Assembly: GCA_029990205.1 (NCBI GenBank)
Contig: JAPEKQ010000001.1
Location: 214,226-278,225, forward strand
Length of the DNA: 64,000 nt
Direction: 5' to 3'
From: a bacterium
GTDB lineage: Bacteria; Joyebacterota; Joyebacteria; Joyebacterales; Joyebacteraceae
Of the stretch, positions 24,755 through 32,370 are shown piece by piece. The position numbers and the translations under genes were made by a program. The notes beneath the pieces were generated by a model, which was given only the letters and a program-made list of their open reading frames with translations, had not been told where the DNA came from and searched no databases. Every line of letters begins with the position of its first letter. The first letter of the stretch is position 1.

Positions 24755-27280
24755 CTAGTTCCAGAAGTCCCAGGTGAACGCGTAGGTCACCCGGGGTTCG
24801 GAGAAGGCGTACCCGGGCCAGCCTCCGGAGTCCGTGTCGAGCGGATCGTCGACGCGAACGAGAAGCCGCGCCGGACCGACCGCGCCGGTCGCGCTCAGCC
24901 GCGTGCGCCAGAGCGTGTCCTCGAGGACGCCGTCCCACGCGCCGCGCGCGAGTCCGGTCTCGTAGCTCACGGAGACCTCGAGCCGCACGTCGAGCGTCTG
25001 TTTGAAGAACCGCCGGTCGACCCAGACCGACGCGTCGGCGGTCAGCGCGGGCACGGGCGCAAGCGCGTTGAGAGGTCCCTCCGCGTCGATCCCGATGGCA
25101 TCCGCCGACACCCTCACGCCGCCGAGCCCCGTGTCGGTCACGGCCGCCCAGAGCGTCAGCATCGACGACGTTGCGTCCTCGCCGGACACGGGTCTCAGGA
25201 CACCGCCCGCATCCTCCTCAAGGACGATCGGCGAAAGGACGCGTGTGACCTCACCCGTGGCGCCGGCGTCCAGCCTGCCGGACGTGAACGCCCAGCCGAG
25301 ACCGGCCGTCGCCGCGCGCTCGGCGCCGACATCGTCCGTGCCACCGACCAGCAGATCGGCGTCGCCAACGACCGCACGGTCCGCGCCGGCAAGTTCGAGC
25401 GCCGTCGGGAAGCGGCCGCCGACGTCGACGGTGAACCATGGGCTCGACCCGCGGTCCCCGCGTTCCACCAGACATGAGAACTCGGGAACCATCTCGCCCC
25501 GCTGTCTGGACGCCCCGGCGCTCATGAGCGCTTCCCAGTCGCCGAACCGAACGTCCCCGGTCGCCGATGCCCCGACAGACAGGGCGTGGACGCCGGTGGT
25601 GAGCAGATCTCCCGTCGCAACAAGCCCCGAGGCGTGCGCATGCACCGAGCGCAGGAATCCCCGTTCCATGGGCAGGTCGATGACGGCTCCCGTCAGTCCG
25701 CTCTCGCAGACCCCGGTGTCGCCGTTCCGGAGGTCTCCGATGCGCGTCGCATCGTGGAAGACGCCGAACCTCGCCTGTCCGTTCGTGACGGCGACATCGA
25801 CCGCCCCGGACGTCACGTCGAGCACCGCGCCCGAGACACCCGAGGCGTCGGGAATGCTGCGTGACACTGCCACGCTGGAAGCTGATATCTCCGCTTTCCA
25901 GTCCCCGGCCAGGTCGAGCGTCGCCGACGCGCCGAAGCTGTCGCGTTCGTACTCGCCGCCCGACGCGGGACCGCGGCCGTCGCGGCCCTCGAAGAAGCCG
26001 GTGACGGCACCACGCTCGCGAAGACCGCTCCCGAACTCGATCACGCGCCACCTCAGACCAGCATCGCCGCTGGCCATTCCGACCCGAGAGAATGGAGTCC
26101 CGGCGAACCGACGGCCCGCGTAGTACTGGAAAGAGGCCGAGCCCGTGCCGGCGGCGAGCCCCGGCGCGGAACCGCCCGGTCCGAGGACGACGACTCCGGT
26201 GCCGAAGAGCGAGCGCGTCGAGAGGTCCGGGCCCGATGGCACGAGAACGGATCCGCCCGCCGAGACGGCGTCGAGGAACCCGAGCCCGTTCTGAAGCCAG
26301 TCCCCGCCGGACCGGCCGCTCAGAGTGACGACCGAGAGTCCCGCCGGAATCCCGCCGCGTGTCACCGACGCGCGCTGCCCCGGCCAACGGGACGAGACGA
26401 CGCGGAGTGCCGGAAGCGCACCGGCCGACGACGAGGCGTCGTGGTCGACGCCGAGTTCGAGCCCGACCGCGCGACGCACGTCGAGCGGGCCGCTCCGGAG
26501 TTCGATGCCGAGCGAGTCAGGGAGAGCCACGACAGGGCTCAACGGCTCGGATTCGAGCTCATGATCGTGCACGGGAGCAAGCCCCGGCGCAAGTTCGGGT
26601 GGGGGTTCGTCCGGCACGGCATCCTGGGCCGTCGCGGGGACCGGCGCGGCCAGAAGCGCCGCGACGGGAATCGCCAGAGACAGAACCACGGCGGCGGCCC
26701 TCTGCCCTCCGATGACGGCGAGCCCCCGCACGCGCGGGACGAGCAGCGGGACGAGCACGGCGAACAGGACCGTGTTCCAGATGATGTGCACGTAAGGGAA
26801 GAACAGGTTCGCGGTGAGAGCGGCAAGGAAGCCGTCGGCGAACTCGGGACTCATCGCGGCGTACCCCACGATGACGGCGGTCTGGTAGACCGTGGTGAGC
26901 GCCAGGCCGGCCGCTGCCGCCGCCACGATGCGGGCCGCGGTGGGCTTGTCCCGCCAGACACACCCCAGGACGCCGCCGGCGAGACCGACGAGCGCCATGG
27001 CGCAGACCTGTCCGACGAACAGAGTCGGGATGGCGAGACCGGAACCGAAGGGGCCGAACCCCGAGTAGATCCCCATGGCGATGAACCCGACGAGCGCCCC
27101 GCGGAGCCTCCCGAGCACGGCCCCCGAGATGAACACCGTGAGCGTGATCAGCTCGATGTTGGGAACGGCCGCCAGCGCGTAGCCGAGCGCCGCGGCGAGC
27201 GCCGCGAGCACTGCGATGGGGGCGGTCCAACGGACCGGGATCGGTCCACCGACGGCGTTCTCACGCGCGGGTTCAGTCAA
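24755..27280 (-). CDS. Fusion of an ECF transporter S-component-like domain to a beta-barrel domain
   Basis: 841 residues in one uninterrupted frame. Residues 1-187 form about six membrane helices with the look of an ECF vitamin-transporter substrate-binding component (NIELITLTVFISGAVLGRLRG, IYSGFGPFGSG, FPYVHIIWNTVLFAVLVPLL). Residues 193-218 form a second hydrophobic stretch ending PVPATA-QD like a signal peptidase site. From 219 the rest is periplasmic or outer-membrane in character: a proline-rich linker, then alternating strands (FQYYAGRRFAG, VTGFFEGRDGRG, PRVTYAFTWDFWN) as in TonB-receptor or porin-like barrels. The start overlaps the lipoprotein gene by eight bases. An internal cleavage could release the barrel. 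Substrate unknown; no ATPase or EcfT gene is nearby. Confidence 0.65.
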   Translation of the reverse strand: MTEPARENAVGGPIPVRWTAPIAVLAALAAALGYALAAVPNIELITLTVFISGAVLGRLRGALVGFIAMGIYSGFGPFGSGLAIPTLFVGQVCAMALVGLAGGVLGCVWRDKPTAARIVAAAAAGLALTTVYQTAVIVGYAAMSPEFADGFLAALTANLFFPYVHIIWNTVLFAVLVPLLVPRVRGLAVIGGQRAAAVVLSLAIPVAALLAAPVPATAQDAVPDEPPPELAPGLAPVHDHELESEPLSPVVALPDSLGIELRSGPLDVRRAVGLELGVDHDASSSAGALPALRVVSSRWPGQRASVTRGGIPAGLSVVTLSGRSGGDWLQNGLGFLDAVSAGGSVLVPSGPDLSTRSLFGTGVVVLGPGGSAPGLAAGTGSASFQYYAGRRFAGTPFSRVGMASGDAGLRWRVIEFGSGLRERGAVTGFFEGRDGRGPASGGEYERDSFGASATLDLAGDWKAEISASSVAVSRSIPDASGVSGAVLDVTSGAVDVAVTNGQARFGVFHDATRIGDLRNGDTGVCESGLTGAVIDLPMERGFLRSVHAHASGLVATGDLLTTGVHALSVGASATGDVRFGDWEALMSAGASRQRGEMVPEFSCLVERGDRGSSPWFTVDVGGRFPTALELAGADRAVVGDADLLVGGTDDVGAERAATAGLGWAFTSGRLDAGATGEVTRVLSPIVLEEDAGGVLRPVSGEDATSSMLTLWAAVTDTGLGGVRVSADAIGIDAEGPLNALAPVPALTADASVWVDRRFFKQTLDVRLEVSVSYETGLARGAWDGVLEDTLWRTRLSATGAVGPARLLVRVDDPLDTDSGGWPGYAFSEPRVTYAFTWDFWN

Positions 27281-27680
27281 GCCGGTTCCGCTCCTGGTCG
27301 AGGCGATCAGGGGTCACATCGTCGAGCTGAGTCTCGCTGTCATCCATGTCAAGCAGGTGTCCGATGTACTGCGAGATCTCGGCCCGATGCTCCGGGAGGA
27401 TCCGGTGCCAGTTCCGCTCGATCTCGGTCTCGAGCGGAGCTCCAACCATTCCGATGAGATCGCTCTGAAACTCATCAGGCAGACTCATCGGATCGTGCTG
27501 CGCGTAGATCTTGTAGAGCATGCCCGTCGAGTAGTCGATCCGACCCTGCGCTACGGCGTGGTCGATCAGGGCGAAGGTGCCGAGCTCCGAGTCGGCGGCG
27601 GGCTCGCCGCCTTCGGGCATCGGAGCGCACCCGGCCGCGAGGAGGAGCGCGGCAATGAGTATCACCAGTCGCCTGGTCAT
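27273..27680 (-). CDS. Small lipoprotein of unknown function
   Basis: 135 residues. The N-terminus MTRRLVILIAALLLAAGC is a lipoprotein signal with the lipobox LAAGC, so the mature protein should be lipid-anchored. The rest is hydrophilic and helical, rich in Asp, Glu and His, with no family recognised. The ATG at 27680 follows AGGAGG. It overlaps the start of the S-component/barrel fusion by eight bases, so the two are translated together and may cooperate in uptake. Confidence 0.75.
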   Translation of the reverse strand: MTRRLVILIAALLLAAGCAPMPEGGEPAADSELGTFALIDHAVAQGRIDYSTGMLYKIYAQHDPMSLPDEFQSDLIGMVGAPLETEIERNWHRILPEHRAEISQYIGHLLDMDDSETQLDDVTPDRLDQERNRLD

Positions 27681-27729
27681 GTGGTGCCTCCTGGCTGCGT
27701 CGCGCGCCGCGCGTCTGCACGGCGCCCGT

Positions 27730-27754
27730 GCGCCGGGCGGTCCCCACCCGGCGC
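27730..27754 (-). terminator. Hairpin after fchA
   Basis: An eight-base-pair stem (GCGCCGGG with CCCGGCGC) and a nine-base loop lie just after the fchA stop and before the lipoprotein gene. No U-tract follows, so it may only stabilise the upstream message 3' end. Confidence 0.3.
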
Positions 27755-27766
27755 GTGAGCTGTTCG

Positions 27767-28393
27767 CTACGTGACGGCCTCGAGCACGGCCGCCATGACA
27801 TCGTCCGCCATCCGGTCGACGCGCTCGGTCAGCTGGTTGAGCGCAGCGTTCGCCTTCTCGACGAACCCCGCGTGCCGCTCGGCACGGATCCCGCCGATAT
27901 TGATCAGGACGTTGAGCTTCGCCGCGTGCGCTCCGGCTCTGCCGACGAGCGCCGCAACACCGGCGTCCGAGACCGCGTTCGTGTTCCCCTTCGCCGCGAC
28001 CGTCTCCGAGAGCTCGACGACCTCGACACACTTCTGCATGACCGCCAGCGGAACCATCGCGGCGTCGACCAGCGTGTCCTGGATGGCGTCGCGCCGCGCG
28101 GCCTTCTCCTCGTCGGTCTCCTTCGGGAGCTTCATCGCGGCCATAACCTTGTCAAAGGCCGCCGCGTCCTCGTCGATGAGCTGCTCGAGCTCCACACGCA
28201 GCCTCTCGGTCTGCGTGAGGACGGCCTTCATGTCCTCTTCGACGTCGACGTACTTCTTCTTTCCAATGGTGAGGCTGCAGACCATCGAACCCAGGCTCGC
28301 GCCGAGCGCGCCGCAGAGCGCGGCCACGCTGCCGCCGCCCGGCGTCGGCTTGCTCGAGGCCAGTTCGGCGAGGAAGCTGTTCATGTCACCCAC
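27767..28393 (-). CDS. fchA: Formimidoyl-THF cyclodeaminase / methenyl-THF cyclohydrolase family protein
   Basis: 208-residue all-helical protein of the cyclodeaminase family, with the conserved N-terminal FLAELASSKPTPGGGSVAALCGALGASL and the later NVLINIGGI segment. It most likely releases ammonia from 5-formimino-tetrahydrofolate to give methenyl-tetrahydrofolate, the step after FtcD, whose gene ends 20 bases upstream. In animals the two activities are fused in FTCD. The start is a GTG five bases after GGAG; an ATG three codons later is an alternative. Confidence 0.88.
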   Translation of the reverse strand: MGDMNSFLAELASSKPTPGGGSVAALCGALGASLGSMVCSLTIGKKKYVDVEEDMKAVLTQTERLRVELEQLIDEDAAAFDKVMAAMKLPKETDEEKAARRDAIQDTLVDAAMVPLAVMQKCVEVVELSETVAAKGNTNAVSDAGVAALVGRAGAHAAKLNVLINIGGIRAERHAGFVEKANAALNQLTERVDRMADDVMAAVLEAVT

Positions 28394-28413
28394 GGTGTCT
28401 CCTTCCCCCCGCC

Positions 28414-29313
28414 CTACAGCTCGGCGAGGCGATTCTCGAGAATCTGGTCCCGCTGGAAGTTCTCGAGTCTGAGGTAGAAGTCGGCGCAGTCCACGAGCGC
28501 GTCGAGCGGGATGAGTCCGACGATCTCGCAGCCGATGACCGGCACGCCGTAGCGCTCGGCCTCGCTCTTCACCATCTCGTAGACGCGGAACAGCGGCGTC
28601 CCCTGGTAGTTGACCATGTTCATCGACACCTGAACGATGTTGCGGTCCTTGATCTCGAAGCCCATCGCCTTGACATACCTGAGACCTCCGCCGGCGAAGC
28701 GTATCTGCTTGGCGATCGTCTTGGCGATGTCGATGTTGTCCGTGCCGAGGTTGATGTTGTACGCCACCAGGAACTGCCGCGCTCCGATGGCGATGGCTCC
28801 CGCCGTCGGATGGATGCGGTTCGGGCCGAAGTCCGGGTCCTTCGCCGGATTGGTCCCGATCTCGTCCCGGAGACCCTCGAACTGGCCCTTCCGGACCTTC
28901 GCCAGGTTCTTCCGTGTCGGCTTCGTCGCAGCGTCCTCATACAGATAGACCGGGATCTCGAGCTCCTCACCCACGCGCTTGCCCAGACGCTGCGCCAGCT
29001 CGACGCACTCGTCCATCGTCACGTCCTTGACGGGAACGAACGGACAGACGTCGGTCGCGCCCATCCGCGGGTGCTCCCCCTCGTGCTTCGTCAGGTCGAT
29101 GAGCTCGCGCGCCTTCTCGATGCCCCGGAACGCGGCCTCGAGCACGGCCTCCGGCTCACCGATGATCGTCACGACCGCCCGGTTGTGGTCCGCGTCCATC
29201 TCCTTGTCGAGGAGCCTCGCTCCGTCGACGGCCGTCATCGTCCCGACGATCTCGTCAAGCACCTCCGGTCTTCTTCCCTCGCTGAAATTGGGCACGCACT
29301 CAACGATCTTCAT
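28414..29313 (-). CDS. ftcD: Glutamate formimidoyltransferase
   Basis: 299-residue enzyme that moves the formimino group of formiminoglutamate to tetrahydrofolate. It starts MKIVECVPNFSEGRR, the family signature, and contains EHPRMGATDVCPFVP with the catalytic histidine region. It covers only the transferase part; the cyclodeaminase is encoded separately next door. The ATG overlaps the hutI stop as ATGA. Confidence 0.95.
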   Translation of the reverse strand: MKIVECVPNFSEGRRPEVLDEIVGTMTAVDGARLLDKEMDADHNRAVVTIIGEPEAVLEAAFRGIEKARELIDLTKHEGEHPRMGATDVCPFVPVKDVTMDECVELAQRLGKRVGEELEIPVYLYEDAATKPTRKNLAKVRKGQFEGLRDEIGTNPAKDPDFGPNRIHPTAGAIAIGARQFLVAYNINLGTDNIDIAKTIAKQIRFAGGGLRYVKAMGFEIKDRNIVQVSMNMVNYQGTPLFRVYEMVKSEAERYGVPVIGCEIVGLIPLDALVDCADFYLRLENFQRDQILENRLAEL

Positions 29314-30605
29314 CGGCTTCCTCCGTCTGTGGACGCAGCGGCCGGGCTCTCTCCCGACACGACCGCGCCGCGCTTGATGACCATTCTCGTCAGGTTCACA
29401 CCGTAGTGATATGGGATCGCCCGGTAGTCGACGACCTCCCAGACGATGAGATCCGCCAGCTTGCCGGGTTCGATGCTCCCGACGCTCCCGGACCGACCGA
29501 CGGCGGCCGCCGAGTTCGCGGTCGCGGCGACCAGCGCCTCCGCGGGCGTCAGACGCATGACCATACTCGCGAGCGAGACGATGATCTGCATCGACTCGGT
29601 CATCGAGCTGCCGGGATTGCAGTCGGTCGCGAGCGCCACCGGGACGCCCGCATCGACGAACTTCCGTGCCGGCGCGAAATCACGCTTGCCGAGCGACAGC
29701 GTCGTCCCCGGCAGCAGCACGGCCACGACTCCGGCGTTCGCCATGGCGCGAATGCCCGCGTCGGAGACGCAGACCAGATGGTCGGCCGATATGGCGCCGA
29801 CCTCGGCGGCCAGTTCGCCGCCCCCGGACGCGTGGAGCTCATCGGCGTGAAGCTTCGGCCGCAGCCCGCGCGACGCGGCCGCGAGCAGCAGCCGGCGCGA
29901 CTGCTCCACCGTGAAGACGTCCTCCTCGCAGAATACGTCGCAGAACTCGGCCAGACCCTCACGCGCCACGAGAGGGATGATCTCATCGATAAGATGTGTC
30001 ACGTACCCGTCGCGATCGTCCCGCCACTCATCGGGGAACTCGTGCGCGCCGAGGAAGGTCGGCACGACATCCACCGCGTGGTGCTCCGCGAGCTTCGATA
30101 TCACGCGCAGCATCTTGAGCTCCGCCTCGAGCGAGAGCCCGTAGCCGCTCTTGATCTCCGCTGTCGTGGTGCCGTACTCGAGCATGCGGTCGAGCGCCCG
30201 CGCGCCGTTTCGAAACAGCAGTTCGTCGGTCGCCGCGCGCACGTGCCGGACGCTCGAGCGGATACCGCCGCCGGCCGCCGCGATCTCCTCGTAGCTCCTC
30301 CCCTCCACCCGCATCGCGAACTCGTCCTCGCGTGTCCTCGCAAAGACGGCGTGCGTGTGAGGATCGACGAAGCCGGGAGTCACGACGGCGGCGCCCGCGT
30401 CGATGACCGCACAGTCGCTGTCCGGCTCGACCACGGCCAGCACCTCGGACTCCGGCCCCGCGGCCACGATACGACCATCGATGGCCGCAACGGCTCCGTT
30501 CTCGATGATGCCGAGCTCGCTCGCCGCCGGTCCCATGCGGGGCCCTTCCCCGGCGATGGTCGCGAGCTGCCCGATGTTGCGTATCAGAAGGTCTACGGTC
30601 TGCAT
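29310..30605 (-). CDS. hutI: Imidazolonepropionase
   Basis: 431-residue amidohydrolase that opens imidazolone propionate to formiminoglutamate. The metal-binding motif DPHTHAVFA, the EIKSGYGLSLEAELKML region, and KLHADELHASGG with further metal and substrate ligands are all present; the ATDCNPGSSMTESM segment near the end carries the final metal aspartate. It sits between hutU and ftcD, overlapping the latter by four bases. Confidence 0.95.
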   Translation of the reverse strand: MQTVDLLIRNIGQLATIAGEGPRMGPAASELGIIENGAVAAIDGRIVAAGPESEVLAVVEPDSDCAVIDAGAAVVTPGFVDPHTHAVFARTREDEFAMRVEGRSYEEIAAAGGGIRSSVRHVRAATDELLFRNGARALDRMLEYGTTTAEIKSGYGLSLEAELKMLRVISKLAEHHAVDVVPTFLGAHEFPDEWRDDRDGYVTHLIDEIIPLVAREGLAEFCDVFCEEDVFTVEQSRRLLLAAASRGLRPKLHADELHASGGGELAAEVGAISADHLVCVSDAGIRAMANAGVVAVLLPGTTLSLGKRDFAPARKFVDAGVPVALATDCNPGSSMTESMQIIVSLASMVMRLTPAEALVAATANSAAAVGRSGSVGSIEPGKLADLIVWEVVDYRAIPYHYGVNLTRMVIKRGAVVSGESPAAASTDGGSR

Positions 30606-30622
30606 TGGGACTCCTTGGGCGC

Positions 30623-32287
30623 CTATCTCTCCCGCATCGGGATGCGGATGCCGTGCTCGGCCGCGAAGGTGATGGCCTCATCGTACCCCGCGTCGGCGTG
30701 TCGGATGACACCCATCCCAGGATCGGTCGTGAGCACGCGCTCGAGCCGGACCGCCGCCTCGGGCGTGCCGTCGGCAACGATGACCATGCCCGCGTGGAGC
30801 GACTTGCCGATGCCGACGCCGCCACCGTGATGGAACGAGATCCACGTGGCGCCGCCGACGGCGTTGACGAGCGCGTTGAGAACGGGCCAGTCGGCGATGG
30901 CGTCGCTGCCGTCCTTCATCCCCTCGGTCTCCCGGTACGGGGACGCCACCGAGCCGCTGTCAAGATGGTCGCGGCCGATGACGATCGGCGCCGAGATCTC
31001 ACCCGACCCGACCATCTCGTTGATGATGCGGCCGAAGCGGGCACGCTCGCCGTAGCCGAGCCAGCAGATCCGCGACGGCAGCCCCTGGAACTTGACCTGC
31101 TCACCCGCGAGTTTGATCCATCGCACGAGCGCCTCGTCCTGGGGGAACTCCCGGATGATGACCTCGTCGGTCTTGTAGATGTCCTCCGGGTCGCCCGAGA
31201 GCGCCACCCAGCGGAACGGTCCCTTGCCGCTGCAGAAGAGCGGCCGGATGTAGGCGGGGACGAACCCCGGGTAGTCGAACGCGTTCTCGACACCGGCATC
31301 CAGCGCCATGCCGCGGAGGTTGTTGCCGTAGTCGAACGCGATCGAGCCCGCCTTCTGCATGTCGAGGATGGCACGGCAGTGCTCGGCCATCGAACGCATC
31401 GAGCGCTCGATGTAGCCGTCCGGATCCTTCTCGCGCAGCGCGAGCGCCTCGTCAAGCGTCATTCCGCCCGGGACGTATCCGCTCAGGGCGTCGTGCGCCG
31501 ACGTCTGGTCTGTCACGACGTCCGGCGTGATGCCGCGCTTCACCATCTCGGGAAGGACGTCCGCGCAGTTGCCCACCAGTCCGATCGAAAGCGGCTTGCC
31601 GGCCTGCACGGCCTCGTCGGCCATCGCGAGCGCCTCGTCGAGATCGTGGACCATGCGGTCGCAGTACTCCGTGTCGAGCCGCGCCTGGATCCGGGCCGCG
31701 TCGACCTCCACACACAGACAGACGCCGCCGTTCATCGTCACGGCGAGCGGCTGCGCGCCGCCCATGCCGCCCATGCCGCCGGTGAGGACGAGCTTCCCCT
31801 TGAGACTCCCGCCGAAGTGCTGGCGGGCGAGTTCGGCGAGCGTCTCGTAGGTGCCCTGGAGAATGCCCTGGGTTCCGATGTAGATCCAGCTCCCGGCCGT
31901 CATTTGTCCATACATGATGAGGCCCTGTCGTTCGAGCTCGCGGAACTTGTCCCACGTCGCCCAGTCGCCGACGAGATTCGAGTTCGCCAGCAGGACCCTC
32001 GGCGCGTTCGGGTGTGTCTTCATCACGCCGACGGGCTTCCCCGACTGGACGAGCATCGTCTCGTCGTTCTCGAGCGTCCTGAGCGTTCTGACGATGGCCT
32101 CGAACGCGTCCCAGCTCCGCGCCGCGCGTCCGGTGCCCCCGTAGACAACGAGCTCATCCGGGTTCTCGGCGACCTCCGGGTCGAGGTTGTTCATGATCAT
32201 CCGCATCGCGGCCTCCTGGAGCCACCCCTTGCAGGTGAGCTCGGTGCCGCGAGGCGCCCGCACGGTTCTCTTCTGTGCGCTGCCCAT
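30623..32287 (-). CDS. hutU: Urocanate hydratase
   Basis: 554-residue NAD-dependent urocanase. It shows the family start [18 protein letters not shown], the NAD region [16 protein letters not shown] and the [20 protein letters not shown] and [20 protein letters not shown] blocks near the active site. It converts urocanate to imidazolone propionate, feeding hutI 17 bases downstream. The ATG follows GGAGGAGTGGAGAG. No histidine ammonia-lyase (hutH) is present in the window. Confidence 0.97.
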   Translation of the reverse strand: MGSAQKRTVRAPRGTELTCKGWLQEAAMRMIMNNLDPEVAENPDELVVYGGTGRAARSWDAFEAIVRTLRTLENDETMLVQSGKPVGVMKTHPNAPRVLLANSNLVGDWATWDKFRELERQGLIMYGQMTAGSWIYIGTQGILQGTYETLAELARQHFGGSLKGKLVLTGGMGGMGGAQPLAVTMNGGVCLCVEVDAARIQARLDTEYCDRMVHDLDEALAMADEAVQAGKPLSIGLVGNCADVLPEMVKRGITPDVVTDQTSAHDALSGYVPGGMTLDEALALREKDPDGYIERSMRSMAEHCRAILDMQKAGSIAFDYGNNLRGMALDAGVENAFDYPGFVPAYIRPLFCSGKGPFRWVALSGDPEDIYKTDEVIIREFPQDEALVRWIKLAGEQVKFQGLPSRICWLGYGERARFGRIINEMVGSGEISAPIVIGRDHLDSGSVASPYRETEGMKDGSDAIADWPVLNALVNAVGGATWISFHHGGGVGIGKSLHAGMVIVADGTPEAAVRLERVLTTDPGMGVIRHADAGYDEAITFAAEHGIRIPMRER

Positions 32288-32370
32288 CTCTCCACTCCTC
32301 CATGTTCGCTTCGATGTGTCTCTGGATCACGCGATCGGCTCGCCCGGGGGCACGTCGCCCGGGGGCGCGC

